Shown one piece after another: positions 1 to 6,027 of a DNA stretch of 13,367 nt. The DNA lies in the NCBI GenBank assembly GCA_001775965.1, contig MEZG01000084.1:6096-19462 (forward strand). The letters run 5' to 3'. Both the position numbers and the translations under genes were made by a program. Position 1 is the first letter of the stretch. Each line of letters begins with the position of its first letter. The DNA is from Candidatus Bathyarchaeota archaeon RBG_13_60_20 (GTDB lineage: Archaea; Thermoproteota; Bathyarchaeia; TCS64). The notes under the pieces are model-generated. The model worked only from the letters and a program-made list of their open reading frames with translations. It had not been told where the DNA came from and did no database searches.

Positions 1-154
1 CCATATCCACGGCAACCGCCAAGACGTAGAGCCACGGGTCAAGCCTCCCGGCCTCCAGGAGGATGCTGAAGGGGTTCGTGTAGGCGAGGTAGGCTATGAA
101 CAGAACGATTCCCAAGGCTGTGAGAATCCTTACCCAGCCCACTCTACTCGGCAT
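1..154 (-). CDS. Membrane protein, N-terminal fragment (flippase-like / lysylphosphatidylglycerol synthase TM-like)
   Basis: Reading leftwards from ATG at 154, the frame stays open for 51 codons to the window edge. It begins MPSRVGWVRILTALGIVLFI and continues with a short polar stretch and a second hydrophobic segment around WLYVLAVAVDM. A basic N-terminus, a hydrophobic helix, a short loop and a second helix is how archaeal members of the UPF0104 / flippase-like family usually begin, but 51 residues cannot prove the family. An AGGTGGG sequence lies just before the start and a TATA-like CTATTTATGG lies about 30 bases upstream, so the start looks sound. It is divergent from the acetyltransferase gene at 248. 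Confidence 0.55.
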   Translation of the reverse strand, partial: MPSRVGWVRILTALGIVLFIAYLAYTNPFSILLEAGRLDPWLYVLAVAVDM

Positions 155-247
155 GACCCACCTACCCTTCCCTGCGGCGACCATAAATAGGTTCCACATC
201 GCGGGCTTTATCTGGGCGGGGGCGGCTTCATCAAAGGGCGGCGGCGA
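155..247. promoter_or_regulatory. Divergent promoter region between the membrane protein and the acetyltransferase gene
   Basis: This 93-base gap has an AT-rich element at about 181-191 (CCATAAATAGG) that can serve as a TATA box on either strand; on the minus strand it is correctly spaced for a transcript beginning a few bases before ATG 154. A second candidate, GCTTTATC at about 205-212, suits the rightward gene starting at 248. Spacing and composition only. Confidence 0.4.
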
Positions 248-718
248 GTGTTACAGGGGCTGGTCATCAGGGAGCTGGGCGAGGGGGATCTCGACGCTGT
301 CTACACCATCGAGGTTGAGTCCTACCCCAGGCCCTGGACCCGTAACTTCTTCCGCCTCATGGCCCACACGTCGCGTGACCTGTTCCTTGTGGCGCTTGTG
401 GACGACGAGATCGTGGGCTACACCGTCGGCGAGGTGGATACGCGTAGTAACGGGAGGAAGCTGGGCCATATAATGAACATAGCCGTGAGGAAGCCCCACA
501 GGAACCTGGGAGTGGGGACGGCCCTCCTAGACGAGCTGGAGCGTAGGTTCAGGGAGGCCGAGACCGTCGCCTCTTTCCTGGAGGTCCGTGAGAGCAACCT
601 CGCCGCCCAGAGGCTCTACGCGGGTAGAGGCTATAGGCTCCTGAAGAACGCGGCTGGTTACTACGGGGATGAGGACGGCTACGTGATGAGTAAGCGGCTG
701 AACAAGACAAATGTGTGA
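248..718 (+). CDS. rimI: RimI-like protein N-alpha-acetyltransferase (GNAT family)
   Basis: A 156-residue GNAT acetyltransferase that would transfer acetyl from acetyl-CoA to the N-terminal amino group of proteins, as archaeal Ard1/RimI homologues do. The acetyl-CoA pyrophosphate loop is R85-N-L-G88-V-G90, followed by TALLDE. The segment LEVRESNLAAQRLYAGRGY (about 115-133) is the hallmark RimI motif, and YYGDEDGYVM near the C-terminus matches the usual end of the family. The GTG start is chosen because residues 5-35 (VIRELGEGDLDAVYTIE...) form the expected first strand and helix; the first ATG would remove them. Length is normal for the family. The exact substrate cannot be read from sequence. 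Confidence 0.88.
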   Translation: MLQGLVIRELGEGDLDAVYTIEVESYPRPWTRNFFRLMAHTSRDLFLVALVDDEIVGYTVGEVDTRSNGRKLGHIMNIAVRKPHRNLGVGTALLDELERRFREAETVASFLEVRESNLAAQRLYAGRGYRLLKNAAGYYGDEDGYVMSKRLNKTNV

Positions 719-730
719 GGTTGGGCTCGA

Positions 731-745
731 CACATGTTTATTACC
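731..745 (+). promoter_or_regulatory. TATA-like promoter of the membrane-anchored regulator
   Basis: TGTTTATTA at about 734-742 follows the acetyltransferase stop and lies about 50 bases before ATG 787, which would give a leader of some 20 bases. It supports separate transcription and the choice of ATG 787 over an upstream in-frame GTG at 715 that overlaps the previous stop. Confidence 0.4.
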
Positions 746-786
746 CACTTTACCTAACTCCTCTCATTCGGCAGGACTGGAAAAGT

Positions 787-2067
787 ATGCACAGCATAAC
801 CCATAGTAAAGCGGTGATGCTGCTACTTGCGTTGGCAGCCTTCTCGCTGACTCCAATACACGGATTGGACTACACCCCGGCCACGCTCACCCTAGAGGTC
901 TTCGCCGATGGCACCGTGGACGTGGAGTACACCTTCGAGCCTGATCCGACGCTCGCCACGGTGAACGTGACGCTCATGGGAGAGGACTACATGAACCTCC
1001 TAGCCGCGGACCAGGACGGGTTACTGTTGGATTGGGCCATTCACCCGGGCTTCGTCGAGGTGGACTCGCTGGGCTCAGACGAGATCAAGGTGTCCTACTC
1101 CACCCAGTCCCTTACAAACAAGACCGGCTCCACCTGGTCCGTTGCGGTGGATGCCCCTGTCAACCACGTCCTGGCCATCCCTGCGGGCGCGGTGCTGGTG
1201 GAGTTGGCTCCGCCGCCCATCGACATTATAGTCATGGACAACAGAGCCATCATCACAATGCCGGCTGGGCCGTCACGCGTGTCTTACATCTTGGGCTCCA
1301 CGGGGACGCGTGAGCACGCCCTGGTGCTGCTGAGCGTAGCTAAGGATGCCGTCGACGAGGCCAAGCTTGGTGGAGTCATCGTGGACGACGCTGAGGCGGC
1401 CCTGGCCCAGGCGAGGGGGGCCTATGACGCTGGCTTGTATACCCAGTCCGAGCAGTACTCGACCGAGGCATCCAGGCTGGCGCAGGAGACCATGGTACTT
1501 GCCGGCGAGGCGGACGACGCAATCCGGGAAGCGAGGACGCTTATGCAGAGCAAACAGGGCAAGATCAGCCAGGGAACCATCGAAGTGGCCTCGGGCCTCA
1601 TCGATGCTGCTGAGGACGCTTACATGGTTGGTGAGTATGCTGAGTCGCTTACCCAAGCTGAGCAGGCCCAAACCATGCTTCTGGAGGCAAAGGAGACCGG
1701 GGGCATCGACCAGACACTCATCATAGCGGGAGCGGCCCTAGTTGCTCTTGTCACGGCCGGCGTGTTCATGCTCCGTAGGCGTGGACAGGCCAGGGAGCCG
1801 GAGAGGCCCGAAGAGCCCCCCGTTAACGTGGACCTAGACACTATATTCAGGGACAGACCCCACCTCAGGACGGACGACAAGGCCGTGCTGAGGTTCATAC
1901 AGGGCAAGGGGGGCGCCTTCATAACGGAGGTCAGGGACCACTTCAACATCCCCAAGTCCAGCGCCTGGAGGATGGCCAGGAGGCTGGAGGAAGAGGGCCT
2001 CCTGATGGTCTCCACGGTGGGGCGCGAGACCTACTTCCAGCTCAAGAAGCAGGGGGGCCAGCCTTGA
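787..2067 (+). CDS. Membrane-anchored winged-helix transcriptional regulator with helical-repeat ectodomain
   Basis: A 426-residue one-component regulator. Layout: signal peptide (about 1-25, hydrophobic core AVMLLLALAAFSL); a beta-rich outside domain (about 26-175) resembling the outside domains of archaeal membrane wHTH regulators; a helical region (about 178-305) with two hairpins carrying G-[LE]-Y turns at 216 and 282; one transmembrane helix (about 310-329) followed by RRR; a linker; and a cytoplasmic winged helix (about 362-422) with recognition-helix region NIPKSSAWRMARRLEEEGLL. The ectodomain probably senses something at the surface and passes it to the DNA-binding domain. An upstream GTG at 715 would add 24 residues before the signal peptide, so ATG 787 is preferred. 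The likely partner or target is the secreted protein gene directly downstream. Ligand and regulon are unknown. Confidence 0.8.
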   Translation: MHSITHSKAVMLLLALAAFSLTPIHGLDYTPATLTLEVFADGTVDVEYTFEPDPTLATVNVTLMGEDYMNLLAADQDGLLLDWAIHPGFVEVDSLGSDEIKVSYSTQSLTNKTGSTWSVAVDAPVNHVLAIPAGAVLVELAPPPIDIIVMDNRAIITMPAGPSRVSYILGSTGTREHALVLLSVAKDAVDEAKLGGVIVDDAEAALAQARGAYDAGLYTQSEQYSTEASRLAQETMVLAGEADDAIREARTLMQSKQGKISQGTIEVASGLIDAAEDAYMVGEYAESLTQAEQAQTMLLEAKETGGIDQTLIIAGAALVALVTAGVFMLRRRGQAREPERPEEPPVNVDLDTIFRDRPHLRTDDKAVLRFIQGKGGAFITEVRDHFNIPKSSAWRMARRLEEEGLLMVSTVGRETYFQLKKQGGQP

Positions 2068-2070
2068 AAC

Positions 2071-2100
2071 CAGGGTTCCACCGGGTTCCTCCGGGTTCTT
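2071..2100 (+). repeat. Three tandem 10-bp repeats directly upstream of a TATA box
   Basis: Three consecutive 10-base units, CAGGGTTCCA, CCGGGTTCCT and CCGGGTTCTT, share the core GGGTTC at exactly one-helical-turn spacing. They begin four bases after the regulator stop codon and run into TTATTATC, the candidate TATA box of the secreted protein gene. The position (BRE and upstream) and the period fit a multi-site operator or activator site. Function is inferred. Confidence 0.5.
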
Positions 2101-2107
2101 ATTATCC
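2098..2107 (+). promoter_or_regulatory. TATA-like promoter of the secreted helical-repeat protein
   Basis: CTTATTATCC lies about 30 bases before the ATG pair at 2133 and 2139, so the transcript would start close to these codons. This argues that the gene has its own promoter and against the upstream TTG at 2064 as the start. Confidence 0.4.
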
Positions 2108-2132
2108 CCTGAAGCGCATGAGCTCGGCAGTG

Positions 2133-3350
2133 ATGAAGATGAACAGGAAAGCATTATCGTTAATCGTGATGACACTGCTGGCAACCTCGGCGACGGGCTT
2201 GGGCCTCGTTTACGCCCAGGCCGCTGAGCCTAGGAGCCGTGCAGCGGAGACCCTTCTAAGCGTGTTGGAGAACACCAATGGCAGAGTCTCGGCCCTCTTC
2301 GACTCGGTGACGGCCGGCGGGGGCCAAGTGCCCCAGGAGGCCCAGGAGCAGCTGCAGGTAGCCGTCACGCTCCGGGCGCAGGCTCAAGCCCACTTCGAGG
2401 CCGGGGAGTACGAGGAGTGCATAAAAAAGTCGACTGAGGCCCTAAACGCCTACGGGAAGGCAGTGGCCAAGCTCCACAGGGACGATGACGACGATGAGGC
2501 CGAGGAGCAACTAGGACTTTTCACGGCCGTCGAGAGGGCGCGCGCATACCTTGACAGGCTGCGCAGCGCAGCGACAGACCTGGAGAGCCAAGGCATCGAC
2601 ATCTCCGAGGTCGAGAGCCTACTGGACCAGGCCGAGGCAGCCCTGGACGGAGCCGAGGACGCCCTGAACCAGGGCGACTTCGACGCAGCCGAGGACCACC
2701 TGGGGGAGGCCAGGTCCCTCATGGGCCAGGCCACTAGAGAGCTCCGCAGCCTGAGTAACACTAAGAGGAGGGAGAAAGCGGAGCGCTTCATTAACCAGAC
2801 CATGATCAGGATCCAGCAGCTTGAGGAGAAGATGCTCAGGGTTCTGAGCAGGTACGGCGTCTCCGAGGAGGACACCCAGTCGATCATAGCCGAGTTCAGG
2901 GCCATGACCGCTGCCTTGGAGGGCATGGACCTCGATAGGGACGACTTTGAAGGTGTCGTCGGCCGTCTTAGGCACCTGGTCAAAGAGTCCCACGAGATCG
3001 GCAGAGGCCGCGACGAGGTCGAGAATGAGACCGTGGAGAGGATCAGCGACGTCAGCAGACTAGAGGCGATGCTCAACAGGTATAGGGGGAGACTACGCGA
3101 GTTGGAGCAGCTGGGCTACGGCACCGGCAACATGACCGGAGTCCTCGCCGAGGCCGAGGGCCTGCTCTCCGAGGCTATGGTCAAGCTCGAGGAGGGCGAC
3201 CGCGAGGCAGCCGAGGGCCTCATCGACCAGGCCAATGAGATGCTGGACGACATCGACGACATGATCGACGACGCAGAGGACGAGGATGACGACGAGCGCA
3301 GCCGGAGCAACGACATCAGTCGCAGCGACGGCAGAAGCGGCTCAAGCTAA
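2133..3350 (+). CDS. Secreted acidic coiled-coil / helical-repeat protein of unknown function
   Basis: About 405 residues. MKMNRK followed by ALSLIVMTLLATSATGLGL and an Ala-rich cleavage region looks like a signal peptide. The rest is almost entirely helical and strongly charged. At least three segments repeat a pattern with a glycine turn followed by an acidic helix: G91-E-Y, G181-D-F and G355-D-R, each preceded by a helix rich in Ala/Glu and followed by [ED]xAxxxLxxA. An Asp cluster lies near 117-121, and a very acidic segment (about 369-385) precedes an Arg/Ser-rich tail. There is no C-terminal membrane helix, so it is probably released or loosely held at the surface; the acidic clusters could bind divalent cations. 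The same repeat style occurs in the ectodomain of the upstream regulator. I do not recognise a named family. An in-frame TTG at 2064 overlapping the regulator stop is the alternative start. Confidence 0.7.
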   Translation: MKMNRKALSLIVMTLLATSATGLGLVYAQAAEPRSRAAETLLSVLENTNGRVSALFDSVTAGGGQVPQEAQEQLQVAVTLRAQAQAHFEAGEYEECIKKSTEALNAYGKAVAKLHRDDDDDEAEEQLGLFTAVERARAYLDRLRSAATDLESQGIDISEVESLLDQAEAALDGAEDALNQGDFDAAEDHLGEARSLMGQATRELRSLSNTKRREKAERFINQTMIRIQQLEEKMLRVLSRYGVSEEDTQSIIAEFRAMTAALEGMDLDRDDFEGVVGRLRHLVKESHEIGRGRDEVENETVERISDVSRLEAMLNRYRGRLRELEQLGYGTGNMTGVLAEAEGLLSEAMVKLEEGDREAAEGLIDQANEMLDDIDDMIDDAEDEDDDERSRSNDISRSDGRSGSS

Positions 3351-3360
3351 ACTCGAACAC

Positions 3361-3385
3361 TGATTTTTCCTTCCTTTTTTCACTG
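3361..3385 (+). terminator. T-rich terminator after the secreted protein gene
   Basis: TGATTTTTCC and TTCCTTTTTT lie 10-30 bases past the stop at 3350 and give two T-runs with no clear hairpin. This is how many archaeal terminators look. Confidence 0.5.
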
Positions 3386-3402
3386 CTCTAAGAACCGAAC
3401 GT

Positions 3403-3420
3403 TATCCTTGTATACTCGTC
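3403..3420 (+). promoter_or_regulatory. TATA-like promoter of the inositol phosphate synthase gene
   Basis: CTTGTATACTC (about 3407-3417) lies roughly 30 bases upstream of the GTG at 3442. That spacing would give a transcript with almost no leader. Confidence 0.35.
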
Positions 3421-3441
3421 GCATTTGTTCATAGGTATACG

Positions 3442-4500
3442 GTGAGACACTTGGGCGAGATACGTGTAGCCCTCGCCGGGGTGGGCAACTGCTGCTCCGC
3501 CCTGGTCCAGGGCGTGGAGTACTACAGGAAGGGCGGCGGGCTCGGCCTGCTCCACCCAACGCTGGGCGGGTACAGGATCGGGGACCTCAGGTTCGTGGTG
3601 GCCTTCGATGTGGACCACAACAAGGTGGGCCTGGACCTCTCAGAGGCCATACTCGCCGAGTCCAACAAGGCCCCAGCCTTCCGTGAGGTGGGGCGCACAG
3701 GCGTCAAGGTCCAACTGGGCCCCTCACCCGACAAGGTCGAGGGCGACTCCATGAGCCAAATCAAATGGGCGCAGGGAGAGCCAGCGGACATATCCAAGGC
3801 GCTCAAGGAAGCCAAGGCCGACATGCTGGTGAACCTGATCTCGGGGGGCTCCGACAAGGCCAGCAGACTCTACGCTGAGGAGGCCCTGAAAGCCGGGTGC
3901 GGGTTCCTCAACGCGACGCCCTCAGGCATAGCCAATGACCTGAGCCTCTCAGCTGGATACAGGAGGGCCGGGCTACCCCTGGCCGGGGACGACCTGCTGA
4001 GCCAGGTAGGGGCCACAGCGGTCCACATCGGGTTGCTGGAGTTCCTTCACAGCCGCGGCGTCCACGTGGACGAGAGCTACCAGTTGGACGTGGGCGGCGG
4101 CTCCGAGAGCATCAACACCCTGGAGAAGACCCGCGACTCCAAGAGGCTGATCAAGACGGAGGCCGTGAAGAGCAGCGTACCCTATGACTTCCCCCTGGTC
4201 TCCGGGTCAGCCGACTTCGTCGACTTCCTTGTGAATGGCAGGGACAGCTTCTTCTGGATCAGGGGCACCTACTTCGGGGGCGCGGCGTTCACCATGGACG
4301 TGAAGCTGAGCACCGAGGACGCCCCCAACGCGGGGGCCGTCCTCATCGACACCATCAGGGGCCTCAAGGTCGCTATGGATAGGGGCCTAGGGGGGCCCGT
4401 AGAGCCCGTCTGTGCCTACGGCTTCAAGAGGCCTCCCAAGCGGCGCAGGATAGCCGAGGCGTACCGCCTGTTCAGGGAGTTCGCAGGGGACCAGCCTTGA
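3442..4500 (+). CDS. ino1: myo-inositol-1-phosphate synthase
   Basis: This 352-residue enzyme converts glucose 6-phosphate to L-myo-inositol 1-phosphate using NAD+ as an internal redox cofactor. In Archaea the product feeds inositol phospholipids and, in many hyperthermophiles, the solute di-myo-inositol phosphate. The N-terminal Rossmann motif G13-V-G-N-C-C-S19 is present, as are VAFDVDHNKVG, NATPSGIAN, the signature G182-D-D-LLSQVGAT, LDVGGGSESINT and SADFVDFL. Length matches archaeal members. The GTG start is two residues or so from where the family usually begins, and a TATA-like element is correctly spaced. The stop overlaps the next gene's TTG start in the sequence TTGA, so the two are probably translated together. 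Confidence 0.95.
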   Translation: MRHLGEIRVALAGVGNCCSALVQGVEYYRKGGGLGLLHPTLGGYRIGDLRFVVAFDVDHNKVGLDLSEAILAESNKAPAFREVGRTGVKVQLGPSPDKVEGDSMSQIKWAQGEPADISKALKEAKADMLVNLISGGSDKASRLYAEEALKAGCGFLNATPSGIANDLSLSAGYRRAGLPLAGDDLLSQVGATAVHIGLLEFLHSRGVHVDESYQLDVGGGSESINTLEKTRDSKRLIKTEAVKSSVPYDFPLVSGSADFVDFLVNGRDSFFWIRGTYFGGAAFTMDVKLSTEDAPNAGAVLIDTIRGLKVAMDRGLGGPVEPVCAYGFKRPPKRRRIAEAYRLFREFAGDQP

Positions 4501-5258
4501 ACCTGGTCTTCGTGCTGGGCACGGCCGGCTCAGGCAAGTCCACGTTCACGGCAAAGTTCACAAGGTTCCTGGAGTACCACCGGGAGGACGTGATGGCCGT
4601 CAACCTGGACCCGGGCAGCCTGATCCTGCCCTACGCGGCAAACGTGGATGTCCGCGAGTACATCAAGGTCGAGGAGCTCATGGAGGAATACGGGCTGGGC
4701 CCCAACGGGGGCCTGATGCTGGCCCACGACATGATGGCGGGCATCGTCCAAGACCTGAGCAACGACATCGAGGACTTCACCCCGGACATCTGCATCGTGG
4801 ACACGCCGGGCCAGATGGAGCTCTTCGCGTTCCGCGACATCGGGGCCCAGATAGCCAAGGAGCTCACCGACGCGGAGAAGGGCGTCATATACCTCTTCGA
4901 TGGCGTCTTCTGCAGGGACCCCCTCAACTACGTGATGAACATGTTCCTGGCCTCGGCCATAAACACCCGGTTCCTCCTCCCCCAGTTCCAGATCGTCAGC
5001 AAGACCGACATGCTGGAGCCCCACGAGCTTGAGGAGATCATGGGCTGGGCCGAGGACCCGTACCTCCTGGAGGAGTCCATAGACACCAGGCTCACAGGCA
5101 TGAACAGGATGATCAGCCAGGACATGATAGAGGTCATTGAGAGGCTGGGCGTTGAGTTCTCGCCCATACCCGTCTCTAGTTCCACCAACGAGGGCTTCAA
5201 CGAGCTCTACGCGGACCTCATGAGGGTCTTCACCGACGGAGGCAAGTTCACGCCCTAG
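4497..5258 (+). CDS. GPN-loop GTPase
   Basis: A 253-residue SIMIBI-class GTPase of the archaeal GPN family (the Pyrococcus PAB0955 type). Eukaryotic relatives help assemble and import RNA polymerase II; the archaeal role is not settled. Motifs seen: Walker A G8-TAGSGKST, the family-defining G68-P-N loop, Walker B/switch D102-TPGQMELF, the base-recognition motif S168-KTD (in place of NKxD) and a VSSS segment before the C-terminal helix. The length is standard. The start is TTG inside the TTGA overlap with the upstream inositol phosphate synthase; it is supported because LVFVLGTAGSGKS must begin immediately. The gene end overlaps the convergent gene's end by four bases (CTAG). Confidence 0.95.
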   Translation: MNLVFVLGTAGSGKSTFTAKFTRFLEYHREDVMAVNLDPGSLILPYAANVDVREYIKVEELMEEYGLGPNGGLMLAHDMMAGIVQDLSNDIEDFTPDICIVDTPGQMELFAFRDIGAQIAKELTDAEKGVIYLFDGVFCRDPLNYVMNMFLASAINTRFLLPQFQIVSKTDMLEPHELEEIMGWAEDPYLLEESIDTRLTGMNRMISQDMIEVIERLGVEFSPIPVSSSTNEGFNELYADLMRVFTDGGKFTP

Positions 5259-5800
5259 TCGCTCAATAGGCTCGCGTGGATAAGGCTGAGCATCTCCAGC
5301 CTGAACTCGTCCTCATACCTCTTGACGAACACCAGCTCCCTATCCCCGGGCACCTCCCCCGTCCTGAAGTCGACCCCGTGGTCGCTCATTGCCTTGCAGA
5401 TGTCCGTGACGTCCTCGAACATGACGTCCGAGACCACCAGTGGCACGTTGTTGTAGCCGTTGCCGTCCAGTATGGCGCGCCTCCTCTTCCCATACCTGTA
5501 GATGTCTTGGCCCAGCTTGAGGTTGATGGGGTGGTGCTCCCAGAAGACGCGCCTCAGCGGGAAGAAGTCGAATCTGCTGCCCCCCACCTGGTACTCGTGG
5601 TGGACCTTTCCGGGGTGTATGCCCAGGTGCTTCAGGTACCTGTAGCACTGGACCTCCTGGAAGCTGTTGAAGTACCTCTCGTCGTAGACGTACCCGTTCC
5701 CCACGGGCTCGGCCCTCAACGAAGCAGGCTCCTCGACTAGTGTGCGGGGCTGAGGCTCAGCCGATGGAACCTGTCGGGAGAAGAAAGGAAGCCGCAGCAT
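5255..5800 (-). CDS. Putative PD-(D/E)XK-superfamily nuclease-like protein
   Basis: I do not recognise a named family. The 181-residue protein has a low-complexity Pro/Glu-rich N-terminus (about 1-35), then a fold pattern like restriction-endonuclease-type nucleases: a helix with E49 (YFNSFQEVQCYRYLKHLGI), a strand with SRFDFF (D78), then RVFWEHHP, giving D78-x9-E88-x-H90, and later NVPLVVSDVMFED, the usual following strand. The glutamate, aspartate and E-x-[K/H] order matches the active-site scheme, with His where Lys is common. Nuclease activity is inferred. ATG 5800 is the only canonical start with a nearby TATA-like AAATATTATC (about 5840-5850). The reading frame stays open upstream for about 29 codons without any ATG, GTG or TTG. 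Convergent with the GTPase gene. Confidence 0.6.
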   Translation of the reverse strand: MLRLPFFSRQVPSAEPQPRTLVEEPASLRAEPVGNGYVYDERYFNSFQEVQCYRYLKHLGIHPGKVHHEYQVGGSRFDFFPLRRVFWEHHPINLKLGQDIYRYGKRRRAILDGNGYNNVPLVVSDVMFEDVTDICKAMSDHGVDFRTGEVPGDRELVFVKRYEDEFRLEMLSLIHASLLSD

Positions 5801-5839
5801 GTCCCAGTATTCTCTCGAACCATAGTTGTCTCCGCCATA

Positions 5840-5851
5840 GATAATATTTGC
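5840..5851 (-). promoter_or_regulatory. TATA-like promoter of the nuclease-like gene
   Basis: On the minus strand AAATATTATC lies about 45 bases before ATG 5800, giving a predicted leader of 15-20 bases. Position and composition only. Confidence 0.4.
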
Positions 5852-5887
5852 CTGCTGGGCTACTTTAGAGGAGTGTTGTTGTCTCTG

Positions 5888-5900
5888 TTACATATAATCT
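5888..5900 (+). promoter_or_regulatory. Strong TATA-like element, rightward
   Basis: TTACATATAAT at about 5888-5898 is among the best TATA matches in the window. It lies about 130 bases upstream of the dehydrogenase start at 6028 but only about 20 bases before GTG 5913, which opens a 29-codon frame. Either the dehydrogenase has a long leader or this promoter serves something small. Confidence 0.35.
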
Positions 5901-5912
5901 CATAGCCACTCA

Positions 5913-6002
5913 GTGACGACATCGTTCACAGAGGGTTCCAGAATCGACGAAGAGTACCCCGTCAAGGTGCCCAGCCGCCTCTCGAAACAATTAAAGCCGT
6001 AG
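5913..6002 (+). CDS. Candidate 29-residue small ORF, unproven
   Basis: GTG at 5913 opens a 29-codon frame ending in TAG at 6000-6002. Its composition (TTSFTEGSRIDEEY, then VKVPSRLSK) is protein-like, and a strong TATA element lies just upstream. No family is recognisable, the frame is short enough to arise by chance, and the putative TATA box of the next gene lies inside it. It may equally be leader sequence. Confidence 0.2.
   Translation: MTTSFTEGSRIDEEYPVKVPSRLSKQLKP
5986..5997 (+). promoter_or_regulatory. TATA-like promoter of the cyclodeaminase/alanine dehydrogenase gene
   Basis: AACAATTAAAG at about 5986-5996 is some 35 bases upstream of the TTG at 6028, giving a leader of about 10 bases. 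Confidence 0.4.
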
Positions 6003-6027
6003 CCGGATAACTCATGGTTGAATTACG

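Noticed and set aside
715..786. In-frame GTG at 715 as start of the regulator, overlapping the acetyltransferase stop
   Set aside because: It would place 24 extra residues before an otherwise normal signal peptide, and a TATA-like box lies inside the extension.
2064..2132. TTG at 2064 as start of the secreted protein
   Set aside because: The extension covers the 10-bp repeats and the TATA box and pushes the signal peptide inward; ATG 2133 or 2139 is better placed.
2450..3076. 208-codon Ser-rich frame opposite the secreted protein gene
   Set aside because: Ser/Leu/Arg-rich translation is the mirror of the Glu/Ala/Asp-rich coding strand; there is no start context or motif.
5931..5950. tRNA B-box-like GGGTTCCAGAATC
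   Set aside because: No matching acceptor, D or anticodon arms can be drawn around it.
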